DNA of 64,000 nucleotides from contig JACRAY010000013.1 in NCBI GenBank assembly GCA_016213325.1, forward strand, positions 50,080 to 114,079, written 5' to 3'. The stretch is from Burkholderiales bacterium. GTDB lineage: Bacteria; Pseudomonadota; Gammaproteobacteria; Burkholderiales; Burkholderiaceae_C. A program made the translations under genes and the position numbers. Within the stretch, counting starts at the first letter, position 1. Every line of letters starts with the position of its first letter. Shown here in pieces: positions 26,400 through 33,989 of this stretch. The notes below the pieces were generated by a model. It did not search any database. It was given only the letters and a program-made list of their open reading frames with translations, and was not told the DNA's origin.

Positions 26400-26845
26400 T
26401 GCAGCACCGCCGGCGGGTTGGACACTTCCTGCACTTCGCTGGAAGTCCCCGGGCTCGCGTGGTGCACCACTATGCGCCAGCCCTGGGCGGTCTTGATGTA
26501 GACATTGGTGGCAATCACCCAGGCCTCATGCGGCCCCCCGGGCGCCAGCACCTCCACGCGCTCCAGCAGGCTGTGCACGGCACTCGCCACCGACACCGTC
26601 TTGCGCACGCGCTGCGGCCAGGCGCGGATGCTGCCATTGGCGAACATGGCCTCGAACGTCGCGCGGATGGCCATCGCGCCGACCACCCGCGGGCCGCCGG
26701 GGTGGATGCAGACGATGTCGTCCTCGTCGGCCCAGCACGCCATGAGCTTCTCGATGTCGGCGTTGCGCAGCGCTTCGTAGAACGCCGCCTCGACTTCGTC
26801 GGCATCCCCTTCGAGGTTGGCGGCCTGGAGCTTGGTCTTGAGCAT
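26396..26845 (-). CDS. NTF2/SnoaL-like protein, YybH type (149 aa)
   Basis: This is one cone-shaped NTF2-like domain: DADEVEAAFYEALRNADIEKLMACWADEDDIVCIHPGGPRVVGAMAIRATFEAMF, then SVHSLLERVEVLAPGG-like strands and WRIVVHHASPG. Such domains act as isomerases, dehydratases or ligand binders; the substrate is unknown. ATG 26845 was chosen because the domain starts a few residues later. A CACAAT occurs 12 nt before it. It lies 25 bp after the NAD-binding gene and overlaps the YheT gene by 4 bp. Confidence 0.78.
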   Translation of the reverse strand: MLKTKLQAANLEGDADEVEAAFYEALRNADIEKLMACWADEDDIVCIHPGGPRVVGAMAIRATFEAMFANGSIRAWPQRVRKTVSVASAVHSLLERVEVLAPGGPHEAWVIATNVYIKTAQGWRIVVHHASPGTSSEVQEVSNPPAVLH

Positions 26846-26870
26846 GGGTGCGGCGTGATTGTGCCCGGTT

Positions 26871-27617
26871 TCAGCGGCCCACCCAGCCGGCCACAACCTG
26901 CGCCATGTCGCCCTGCGCGGCACGCCAGGCGAGCTCGGGCGGCGCCACGTGGATGCCCGGCGGCGCCAGCTCGAGTGCCAGCGCCACCAGCTGCGCGATC
27001 TTGGCCGCGCGCACCGGTTGCTCGCTGCTGGGCACCATGTACTTGAAGCCCGACATCATGAAGCGCGCGATGCGCGGCAGGAGGCCGCCAGCCGTGTCTG
27101 GCGGCGGCTTCTGCGCCGACCGCACGATCAGCAGCCGGCTGAATCCCAAGGCGGCGACGGCCTGCTCGTCCAGGCTGGCCAGGCCGCGCTTCAGCGCCTC
27201 GGGCAGGCGGCCCTGGGCGTGCGGCAGCACCACGGCCAGCGTCGTCACGCCACCGCCGTGCAGCCAGGCCGCCAGCGCGGGCAGCTGGCCCGGTTGCGGC
27301 GTCCACAACGCGCGCTCGCGCTCGTAGAACAGGCGGGGCGGCTCGAACATCACCACGGCCGCATCGGCCCTGCAGTGCGGCCAGTTCGCCGGATCGTCCG
27401 ACGGCACCACCTGCAGCTCGACCCGGCGCAAGCCCGCCCGCATGGGCTCGCGTGCGAGCACGTAGGTGTGGCCGTAATCGCCCGAGCCGGTGAGCTGGTT
27501 GAGCACCTCGTTGCCGAGCACCCCGGTGGCGCCGGCCACCAGCAGCGACGGTTTGGCCTGCGTCAACGGCGCTGCACGCTGCGCGCCGCGCAGCACTTGA
27601 ATCGGGTCATGCCCCAT
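26871..27617 (-). CDS. NAD(P)-binding Rossmann-fold protein, atypical SDR (248 aa)
   Basis: Residues 22-40 read SLLVAGATGVLGNEVLNQL, a GxTGxxG dinucleotide site of the atypical or NmrA-like short-chain dehydrogenases. There is no YxxxK catalytic motif where a classical SDR would have it. SRLLIVRSAQK and RIARFMMSGFKYMVPSSEQPVRAAKIAQLVALAL resemble YbjT/HTATIP2-like proteins. It may bind NAD(P) for sensing or reduction. ATG 27617 is the start; the long antisense frame to its right is not coding. It diverges from lemA. Confidence 0.75.
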   Translation of the reverse strand: MGHDPIQVLRGAQRAAPLTQAKPSLLVAGATGVLGNEVLNQLTGSGDYGHTYVLAREPMRAGLRRVELQVVPSDDPANWPHCRADAAVVMFEPPRLFYERERALWTPQPGQLPALAAWLHGGGVTTLAVVLPHAQGRLPEALKRGLASLDEQAVAALGFSRLLIVRSAQKPPPDTAGGLLPRIARFMMSGFKYMVPSSEQPVRAAKIAQLVALALELAPPGIHVAPPELAWRAAQGDMAQVVAGWVGR

Positions 27618-27662
27618 CCCATCTATGCTACCGTTGCCCCCCACCCGAAGAAGGAACCCGCA

Positions 27663-28283
27663 ATGAAACGATGGCTGATCCTCCTGGCCGCCGTGCTCAC
27701 CGGCTGCGGCTACAACGACTTCCAGCGGCTGGACGAGCAGGCCAAGTCGGCCTGGAGCGAAGTGCTCAACCAGTACCAGCGGCGGGCCGACCTGGTGCCC
27801 AACATCGTGGCCACCGTCAAGGGTGAAGCCGCCTTCGAGCAGGAAACGCTGACCAAGGTGGTGGAGGCGCGCGCCAAGGCCACGTCGATGCAGGTGACGC
27901 CGGCGACGCTGAACGACCCGCAGGCTTTCCAGAAATTCCAGCAGGCGCAGGGCGAGCTGTCGAGCGCGCTGTCCCGCCTGATGGTGGTAAGCGAGCGCTA
28001 CCCCGACCTGAAGGCCAACCAGGGCTTCCGCGACCTGCGCGTGCAGCTCGAAGGCACCGAGAACCGCATCACGGTCGCGCGCAACAATTACATCAAGGCG
28101 GTGCAGGAGTACAACGTGCTCGCACGCAGCTTCCCGACCAACCTGACCGCGATGGTCTTCAACTACGACCCCAAGCCCAGCTTCACGGTGCAGAACGAAG
28201 CGCAGATTTCGGTGCCGCCGACGGTGGACTTCGGCAAGGCGGCAGCGCCCAGCGCGCCGGCGAGCGCGACACCGACACGCTGA
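27663..28283 (+). CDS. LemA family lipoprotein (206 aa)
   Basis: The opening MKRWLILLAAVLTGCGYN carries a lipobox (LTGC), predicting a lipid-anchored protein. The rest is the alpha-helical LemA domain: YQRRADLVPNIVATVKGEAAFEQETLTKVVEARAKA, the LSRLMVVSERYPDLKANQGFRDLRVQLEGTENRI signature, and ARSFPTNLTAMVF. The exact role of LemA is unknown. It is usually next to TPM-domain genes, as here. GAAGGAA 6 bp before the ATG supports the start. First gene of a lemA-TPM-TPM operon. Confidence 0.92.
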   Translation: MKRWLILLAAVLTGCGYNDFQRLDEQAKSAWSEVLNQYQRRADLVPNIVATVKGEAAFEQETLTKVVEARAKATSMQVTPATLNDPQAFQKFQQAQGELSSALSRLMVVSERYPDLKANQGFRDLRVQLEGTENRITVARNNYIKAVQEYNVLARSFPTNLTAMVFNYDPKPSFTVQNEAQISVPPTVDFGKAAAPSAPASATPTR

Positions 28284-28287
28284 TGGC

Positions 28288-29187
28288 GTGAAACGCGTCG
28301 TCGCCTGGCTCTTTTTCGTGGCGTTCGCGCTCGGCGCGTTCGCCCAGAACGTCCTGCCCATCCCCGAGCTCACCGCCCGCGTCATCGACCAAACCGGCAC
28401 GCTCGATGCGATCCAGCGCCAGGGGCTGGAAGGCAAGCTCGCGGCCTTCGAGCAGAAGAAGGGCACGCAGCTGGTCATGCTGGTGGTGCCGACCACGCAG
28501 CCGGAAGACATAGCGGCCTATGCGCAACGCGTGGCCAGCACCTGGAAGATCGGCCGCAAGGCGGTGGGCGACGGCGTGCTGCTGGTCGTCGCCAAGGACG
28601 ACCGCAAGGTGCGCATCGAGGTGGCGAAGACGCTGGAAGGCGCCATCCCCGACCTGGCGGCCAAACAGGTGATCGACGACGCGATCACGCCGAACTTCCG
28701 CAAGGGCGACTATGCCGCCGGGCTGCACGCAGCCGCCGACCAGCTGATCGCCCGCATCGAAGGCGAGAAGCTGCCCGAGGTGCAGCAGCGCAAGGGCAAG
28801 CAGCCGATCACCGCCGGCTTCGACTGGTTCGACCTGGCGATCTTCGTGTTCTTCATCGTCCCGATCGCCAGCCGGGTGCTGCGCGGCATCTTCGGCAAGC
28901 TCGGCGTGCCGATCGTCGGTGCGGGCACGGGCGTGGTGGCGCTGGCCATCACGTCCAGCGTGATCGTGGCGGGCATCGCGGCAGTCGTGGCACTGGTCAT
29001 CGCGCTCATGTCCGGCTCCGGCGCGGTGGGCCGGCGCGTGCGCTCGGGCGGCGCACCGTGGATCGTGCCCACCAGCGGCGGCTGGGGAGGTGGTGGCGGC
29101 GGTGGTTGGGGCGGCGGCGACGGCGGCGGCTTCAGCTCGGGCGGCGGCGGCGACTTCGGTGGCGGCGGCGCCTCGGGAGACTGGTGA
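28288..29187 (+). CDS. TPM domain (YgcG-like) membrane protein with Gly-rich tail (299 aa)
   Basis: The start is GTG, 4 bp after lemA. A signal peptide (residues 1-18) is followed by a TPM domain (LTARVIDQTGTLDAIQRQGLEGKLAAFEQKKGTQLVMLVVPTTQPEDIAAYAQRVASTWKIG), two or three membrane segments at about 180-245, and a tail of Gly, Trp, Phe and Ser after residue 265. TPM domains are associated with photosystem repair in plants and with envelope proteins of unknown role in bacteria. The glycine tail is typical of the family and low in complexity. Confidence 0.88.
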   Translation: MKRVVAWLFFVAFALGAFAQNVLPIPELTARVIDQTGTLDAIQRQGLEGKLAAFEQKKGTQLVMLVVPTTQPEDIAAYAQRVASTWKIGRKAVGDGVLLVVAKDDRKVRIEVAKTLEGAIPDLAAKQVIDDAITPNFRKGDYAAGLHAAADQLIARIEGEKLPEVQQRKGKQPITAGFDWFDLAIFVFFIVPIASRVLRGIFGKLGVPIVGAGTGVVALAITSSVIVAGIAAVVALVIALMSGSGAVGRRVRSGGAPWIVPTSGGWGGGGGGGWGGGDGGGFSSGGGGDFGGGGASGDW

Positions 29188-29696
29188 TGCTCAAACGCCT
29201 TCATCGCATCTGGAAGCACCGCTGGCTCGACGAGTCGGACACGCGCAAGGCCATCCCGGACGACCTGGTGCAACGGCTCGCGCGCCGCGTCGCGGCCAGC
29301 GAGCGGCGCCACACGGGCGAGATCCGCATCTTCGTGGAAGCCGGGCTGCCCCTGTCCTACCTGTGGCAGGACGCGACGCCGCGCCGGCGCGCGCTGGCGA
29401 TGTTCGGCAAGCTGCGCGTGTGGGACACCGAGCAGAACAACGGCGTGCTCATCTACCTGCTGCTCGCCGAGCACGCCATCGAGATCGTCGCGGACCGCGG
29501 CTTGAGCCAGCGCGTCTCGCACGACGAGTGGCAGGCGATCGTGAACCGCATGGGCTCGGCGTTTCGCGAGAAGCGCTTCGAGGACGGCCTCACGCAGGCG
29601 CTGGCAGAGGTGTCCGCGCTGCTGGTGCAGCACTTCCCCGCGCAGGGCGGCGACGTGAACCCCAACGAGATGCCGGACGAGCCGGTGCTGGGTTGA
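29187..29696 (+). CDS. TPM domain protein (169 aa)
   Basis: The start overlaps the previous stop (TGATG). A short positively charged N-terminus precedes a TPM domain with EIRIFVEAGLPLSYLW, ARRRALAMFGKLRVWDTEQNNGVLIYLLLAEHAIEIVADRGLSQRV. It lacks a signal peptide and membrane segments, so it may act on the cytoplasmic side of the LemA/YgcG pair, or export may occur in complex. Function unknown; the three-gene order lemA-ygcG-TPM is widespread. Confidence 0.85.
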   Translation: MLKRLHRIWKHRWLDESDTRKAIPDDLVQRLARRVAASERRHTGEIRIFVEAGLPLSYLWQDATPRRRALAMFGKLRVWDTEQNNGVLIYLLLAEHAIEIVADRGLSQRVSHDEWQAIVNRMGSAFREKRFEDGLTQALAEVSALLVQHFPAQGGDVNPNEMPDEPVLG

Positions 29697-29699
29697 GCT

Positions 29700-29867
29700 T
29701 CAACCCACTCGCGGGAAGTCCTCGTCGATGTCGCCGAACAGGTCGCGCTGGTCCAGTGCGTCCGCTTCGGGCAGCACGGAATAGCGGAATCCCTCCGCGT
29801 CGTCGACGGTGCGTTCCCTGAGGCGAAAACGGATGATGTCGGCGGCGATGGCACCCAGGCTCTGCAT
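29700..29867 (-). CDS. Small acidic protein (55 aa), unknown
   Basis: ATG 29867 is preceded at 6 bp by GAGGAG. The peptide begins MQSLGAIAADIIRFRLRERTVDD and ends in a very acidic stretch (LDQRDLFGDIDEDFPRVG). The strong ribosome-binding site and clean stop support it as a real gene. A 15-bp palindrome like that before the antiporter set lies about 76 bp upstream. No family is recognised. Confidence 0.5.
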   Translation of the reverse strand: MQSLGAIAADIIRFRLRERTVDDAEGFRYSVLPEADALDQRDLFGDIDEDFPRVG

Positions 29868-29942
29868 GTCAGGCTCCTCTTTACAGGCACCCAGTAGACA
29901 CGCCGGGCGCGCCTGCACGAGCAGGGCTTGGCCTAGGGGGCT

Positions 29943-29957
29943 TAGGGAATTTCCATA
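29943..29957. promoter_or_regulatory. 15-bp palindrome, candidate response-regulator site (copy 1)
   Basis: TAGGGAATTTCCATA has TA-n-GGAA / TTCC-n-TA symmetry. It lies about 76 bp before the 55-aa gene, with TCTACT (29893-29898, minus) as a possible -10. It resembles the copy at 31735-31749. Confidence 0.4.
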
Positions 29958-29961
29958 AAGA

Positions 29962-30090
29962 CTAGGCTCGGGCCAGCCGTCGCAGCCACTCCCCGATGAA
30001 AGCACCGGCGACCACGAGGAATGGCAGCGCGAAGAAGAACTTCATGTCAGCGGGAAGCCCGCCGTACCACGCGAGCAGTTCACCAAGCAT
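29962..30090 (-). CDS. Small single-span membrane protein (42 aa)
   Basis: ATG 30090 is preceded by AGGAGG at 7 bp, one of the best ribosome sites in the window. The product reads MLGELLAWYGGLPADMKFFF and continues into a hydrophobic helix (ALPFLVVAGAFIGEWL) ending with RRLARA, so it is a one-helix membrane peptide with a positive cytoplasmic tail. It follows the antiporter gene by 11 bp on the same strand and may be an accessory subunit. It is shorter than most gene callers accept. Confidence 0.6.
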   Translation of the reverse strand: MLGELLAWYGGLPADMKFFFALPFLVVAGAFIGEWLRRLARA

Positions 30091-30101
30091 TGCGATTCCT
30101 C

Positions 30102-31358
30102 CTAGAGCAGTTGGAACACCGCCACTGCGGTGAGGGTAGGCAACAGGGCCGCCGCCAGCAGGCCCAGCGGGCGGATCGCTTCGTCGTCGAAGCTGCCGCG
30201 CAGGATCGCGTAGCCCGCGGGGTTGGGCGCATTGGCGATCACCGTCAACCCGCCCCCGGTGACGGCGCCCGCAACGACGGCGTACTTGAACGGGTCCGAC
30301 AGGCCTTCGACCTGCGAGGCCAGGTAGGTCAACGCAGCGTTGTCGGTCACGGCCGTCAGCACCGTCGCCCCGAAGTAGACGGTTGTCGCGTCCATGCCCC
30401 GCAGCAAGGGGTCGAGCCACCACTGCTGCTGGCCGCCCAGCACCACCAGGCCGGCCAGGAAGAACGCCACCAGCAGGCCTTCGCGCAACAGCAGCCGGTC
30501 CTGGAACTGCGGATAGGCCGTGGCGAACCCCAGAAACAGCAGCAGCAGACCCATGAAGAGCGGCGGGTGGTGCGAGAACACGACGACACCCGCCAGCAAC
30601 ACCACGTGCAGGGCAAGGACCCATCGCGGCAGCGTCGATGGCGGGGCCTGGGTATCTGCTGGCAGGCGCGCGAGTTCGCGCCTGAACAGCAGGGTCACGC
30701 CCACGGCGTTGATCACGACCGCCAGAGCCGACTTCCAGCCGAAGAGCATGACCATGTCGGTGAACCCCCAGTTCCACTTGGAGGCCACCATCAGCACCGG
30801 CGGCGCCGCAAACGGGGTCAGCGTGCCACCGATCGAGACATTCACGAACAGCACGCCGACCGTTGCGTACTTCAGCCGCGTCGACACCGGGTGGCGCATC
30901 AGCTGCTCGCGCAGCAGGAGCGCCGCCAGCGTCATCGCGGCGGGTTCCGTGATGAGCGATCCCAGCAAGGGCACGAACGCCAGCGTCGCGAGGTAGATGT
31001 TGGAAAGACCGCGCAGTGGCATGGCGCGCGCCACGGCATCGACCAGGTAGCGGGCCATCGCCAGCACGGCGCGGCTGCCCGCCACGACCAGGATCGCGAA
31101 GACGAACATCGGCTCGGTGTAGTCGCGCGAATCCACATATTCGATGGCCGTGCCGCGGCCCGCCAGCACGAACATCACCGCGACCAGCACGATGGCCCAG
31201 AACCCGAACACCACTTCGACCTCGCCCAGCAGGTGCCACATGCCGGCGTGCGCCGGCCGTGCATGGGCCAGCCGCTGGAACCACGACGTGGAGAAGGTGT
31301 GCATGATGGCCACGATGAAGATCGCAGCGCCCGACCACTGCAGCACGGCAGGGTTCAT
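30102..31358 (-). CDS. Putative Na+/H+ antiporter (418 aa)
   Basis: This is an integral membrane protein with about eleven hydrophobic segments. LGEVEVVFGFWAIVLVAVMF near residue 48, LGSLITEPAAMTLAALLLREQLM near 130, NVSIGGTLTPFAAPPVLMVASKW near 172, and AVTDNAALTYLASQV with GGGLTVIANAPNPAGYAIL at 335-375 fit the putative Na+/H+ antiporter family (Na_H_antiport_3) of the ion-transporter superfamily. It would exchange cations across the inner membrane; the ion is not proven. ATG 31358 overlaps the stop of the preceding small membrane-protein gene (ATGA). The longer frame upstream is rejected. Confidence 0.82.
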   Translation of the reverse strand: MNPAVLQWSGAAIFIVAIMHTFSTSWFQRLAHARPAHAGMWHLLGEVEVVFGFWAIVLVAVMFVLAGRGTAIEYVDSRDYTEPMFVFAILVVAGSRAVLAMARYLVDAVARAMPLRGLSNIYLATLAFVPLLGSLITEPAAMTLAALLLREQLMRHPVSTRLKYATVGVLFVNVSIGGTLTPFAAPPVLMVASKWNWGFTDMVMLFGWKSALAVVINAVGVTLLFRRELARLPADTQAPPSTLPRWVLALHVVLLAGVVVFSHHPPLFMGLLLLFLGFATAYPQFQDRLLLREGLLVAFFLAGLVVLGGQQQWWLDPLLRGMDATTVYFGATVLTAVTDNAALTYLASQVEGLSDPFKYAVVAGAVTGGGLTVIANAPNPAGYAILRGSFDDEAIRPLGLLAAALLPTLTAVAVFQLL

Positions 31359-31672
31359 GGCACCAGGCCACGGTCGTTGCGCCGCGCCCGCAATCCGCGG
31401 CGCAAGCGCCGCAGGTGGAAAGGCAGGAAAGCGACCAGGATGACCGGCGCGGCGAGCGCGAAGTTCATGAGGAAGGCCAGCACCCGGCTCTCCCAGCGGA
31501 CATCGCCGAACAGCAGGCGCGCCAGCAGGGCGGCCAGCACGAACGCGAAGGCAACCCCGAGCAGTTCCAGCACATCGAGCTCGCAATCGCGTGCCACCCG
31601 CAGGGCGTTGCGTCTTTCTGCAGGCGGGACGTTCTTCAGTTCAGGCAGCAGCCACAGCAAGGGATCGGGCAT
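31355..31672 (-). CDS. Small two-helix membrane protein (105 aa)
   Basis: MPDPLLWLLPELKNVPPAERRNALRVARDCELD is a soluble segment. It is followed by two hydrophobic helices (VLELLGVAFAFVLAALLARLLF and VLAFLMNFALAAPVILVAFLPF) and an Arg-rich C-terminus. It is translationally coupled to the antiporter gene through ATGA and probably belongs with it. I do not recognise a named family. Confidence 0.7.
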   Translation of the reverse strand: MPDPLLWLLPELKNVPPAERRNALRVARDCELDVLELLGVAFAFVLAALLARLLFGDVRWESRVLAFLMNFALAAPVILVAFLPFHLRRLRRGLRARRNDRGLVP

Positions 31673-31734
31673 CGCGTCTCGGAGTCCTGCGCGAGCCTAG
31701 CCAAGGCCGGCCGGCCGCGAATCCGGCAGGCCCG

Positions 31735-31749
31735 TACGGGATGCCCTTA
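31735..31749. promoter_or_regulatory. 15-bp palindrome, candidate response-regulator site (copy 2)
   Basis: TACGGGATGCCCTTA has TA-n-GGG / CCC-n-TA symmetry and overlaps the stop codon of the FixJ-type gene. It lies 63 bp before the first gene of the antiporter set, with TAGGCT (31694-31699, minus) as a possible -10. Confidence 0.4.
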
Positions 31750-32346
31750 CCCGGCGGCGCTGTCGACGAGGCGCACCAGTTCCACCACGTTCTTCGCACC
31801 CAGTTTCTCGAGGATGCGTGCCTTGTGCACTTCCACGGTTCGCGGGCTGATGCCCAGGCGCGCCGCGATGTCTCGGTTGTGCTCGCCGGCGACCACGTGG
31901 ACGAGCACCTGCGCCTCGCGTTCGGTGAGCCTTTCCCTGGCCCAGGATTGCAGGTCGGGCCGGTTGCGGGCCGGCGCCCGGCCGCGGCTCGCCGCCGAAG
32001 CGAGCGCGGCGAGTATCTGTTCGGGCATGAAGGGCTTCTCGATGAAGTCGACGGCGTTCGACAGGAAAGCCTGCCGGGCGGCGGCTACGTCGCCGTGCGC
32101 CGTGATGACGACGACCGACAGCGCCGGGTGGTCCTGCACGAGCTTGCGCTGGAGCTCGAGCCCGGAGATGCCGGGCATGCGCAGGTCGACCAGCACGCAG
32201 CCGGTCCAGTCGGGACGCACGCTGGCGAGGAAGTCTTCGGCGGTCGCGAAGTTCGCGGTGCGGATGCCGTGCAGGCTCAGCATGAGCGACAGCGAGTCCC
32301 TCACCGCAGGATCGTCGTCGACGATGTAGACGGCCTGCTCCTTCAT
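31747..32346 (-). CDS. FixJ/NarL-type response regulator (199 aa)
   Basis: The receiver domain covers residues 1-120, with the acidic pocket DDD (10-12), phospho-acceptor Asp54 (LVDLRMPG), and the VITAHGD and FIEKPF motifs. A LuxR-type helix-turn-helix at 135-195 (LTEREAQVLVHVVAGEHNRDIAARLGISPRTVEVHKARILEKL) marks it as a FixJ-subgroup regulator, closest in layout to FixJ/TodT. ATG 32346 is 10 bp after the kinase stop; TTG 32370 would overlap it. It is surely partner of the kinase before it and probably acts on the antiporter set after it. Confidence 0.9.
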   Translation of the reverse strand: MKEQAVYIVDDDPAVRDSLSLMLSLHGIRTANFATAEDFLASVRPDWTGCVLVDLRMPGISGLELQRKLVQDHPALSVVVITAHGDVAAARQAFLSNAVDFIEKPFMPEQILAALASAASRGRAPARNRPDLQSWARERLTEREAQVLVHVVAGEHNRDIAARLGISPRTVEVHKARILEKLGAKNVVELVRLVDSAAG

Positions 32347-32356
32347 GGGTAAAGCT

Positions 32357-33940
32357 TCACGTGTTGCCAACCGGCAAGGTAAAGATGAATCGCCCGCCGG
32401 GACCGGGTGCGGCCCACAAGCGCCCGCCGTGGGCCTCGACGATCGAGCGGCAGATGCTCAGCCCGACGCCCATTCCCGAGGACTTCGCGGAGTGTGCCGC
32501 ATCGAACAGGACCTGCAGCCGCGCGGCGGGCACGCCGGCACCGCTATCCAGCACCGCCACGTGCAATTCGGCGTCGTGCACGGTGGCCTGCAACGCGACC
32601 ACCCGCGGAGCCTCGCCCGCACCGGCTGCTTCGATGGCGTTGGCCAGCAGGTTCCTGACGACCACGGCAATCTGCACCGCGTCTATCCAGACGGGCGGCA
32701 GGCTGGCATCTATCGCACACTCCAGCTGCACGCCGGCCCGGCCGGCGGCGCGCTGCTGCTCGCGCACTGCTGCGTCGAGCAAGGGACCCAGGTCGGTCAC
32801 CTCGATCGTGATGGCGCCGTTCGTGAAGAAGTCGCGCAGCCGCCTGGCCACCTGCGCGGCGCGGCCCGCCTCGTCCAGCATGCGCCCCATGGCTGCGACC
32901 AGCTGCTCGCGCTGCTCGGGTTGCCGGTCGACCAGCAGGCGGCAGGCCTCGCCGTAGTTGTTCATGGCCGTCAGCGGCTGCCCCAGCTCGTGCGCGAGGC
33001 CGGCCGCCAGCTGCCCCGCCGCAGAGAACCTGAGGCTCTTGCGGGCTTCGGCCTCGGCGCGGGCGCGCTCGTCCACCAGCACGCCCAGCAGCAATGCGGT
33101 GACCCCGGAAGCTGCCATGAGTGCCTGCAACTCGAACACCGTGAGGTCCCGCTGCATCGTGCCCTGCACGGCCACGATCAGTCCCACCTGCGTCAGGTTC
33201 GCGGAGAGGACGGCGCCTGCCACGCCGAAGCGCACCGAGCACCAGGCCACCGGCAGCATCAGCACGTAGAAGAACTTGAAGTAGTCCTGCTCGCCGCGCC
33301 CGAACACCAGCCACAGCCCGCCACAGGTGAAGGCCGCGGCGAGCCACATCGTCGGGTGGCCCAGGGTTTCCAGCAGCCGCGCCCGGCCGGCCGCGTTCAT
33401 CGCGGCCAGCAGCAAGGGCAAGGTCACCAGCAGGCCCACGGCATCGCCCACCCAGTAGCTGAGGATGCGGGCACCCACCGAGCTGCCGAGGGAGCCCTCG
33501 GCAGACGACAGGATGGTCACGTAGCCGATCGCCGCGGCCAGGGCCCCGGCAGTCACCGCTACCGCAAACCTGACCAGGGTCGCCCGGGTGTCGAAGAGCG
33601 TGGCATCTTCGCGCTCGGGACCCAATGCGCGCGCGACCGCCAGGAAGGTCAGGCTCAGTGCGCCGGCGGCTGCCCAGGGCGCAAGGCTGTCGACGGGCCA
33701 GCCTCGAACCAGGACCTCGGCCGCACCCACGGCCGCGAACACCACCCAGGCGCGCGAAGGGCGCCGAACCAGGAACGCGACCGCCAGCGCCTGCTGCGGA
33801 TTCCACGGCGTGATGTTGAATCCTTCCACCAGCGGCCGCAGGTAGCTCGCCCAATCCAGCAGCACATAGAGCAGCGCGAACAGCAGTTCGGCAGCCCATG
33901 CCATGGGCTGTGGCCAGCGGGGGCGCAGCGCCGTCTCCAT
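32357..33940 (-). CDS. MASE1-type membrane sensor histidine kinase (527 aa)
   Basis: Residues 15-290 carry about eight transmembrane helices matching the MASE1 integral sensor domain (FNITPWNPQQALAVAFLVRRP near 41-61). The DHp helix has His317 in GLAHELGQPLTAMNN, the NtrB/FixL-like pattern. The HATPase domain has the N-box NLLANAIEAAG, DSGAGVP, and GMGVGLSICRSIVEAHGG. MASE1 ligands are unknown. The ATG at 33940 was chosen over an upstream TTG-type extension that would overlap the flavoprotein gene's promoter side. The kinase and FixJ-type regulator form one two-component unit. Confidence 0.88.
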   Translation of the reverse strand: METALRPRWPQPMAWAAELLFALLYVLLDWASYLRPLVEGFNITPWNPQQALAVAFLVRRPSRAWVVFAAVGAAEVLVRGWPVDSLAPWAAAGALSLTFLAVARALGPEREDATLFDTRATLVRFAVAVTAGALAAAIGYVTILSSAEGSLGSSVGARILSYWVGDAVGLLVTLPLLLAAMNAAGRARLLETLGHPTMWLAAAFTCGGLWLVFGRGEQDYFKFFYVLMLPVAWCSVRFGVAGAVLSANLTQVGLIVAVQGTMQRDLTVFELQALMAASGVTALLLGVLVDERARAEAEARKSLRFSAAGQLAAGLAHELGQPLTAMNNYGEACRLLVDRQPEQREQLVAAMGRMLDEAGRAAQVARRLRDFFTNGAITIEVTDLGPLLDAAVREQQRAAGRAGVQLECAIDASLPPVWIDAVQIAVVVRNLLANAIEAAGAGEAPRVVALQATVHDAELHVAVLDSGAGVPAARLQVLFDAAHSAKSSGMGVGLSICRSIVEAHGGRLWAAPGPGGRFIFTLPVGNT

Positions 33941-33989
33941 GGCGCATTCTGCCGCGCCGCGACCGGCGTTGCCCTTGCTTGTCCCGAAC

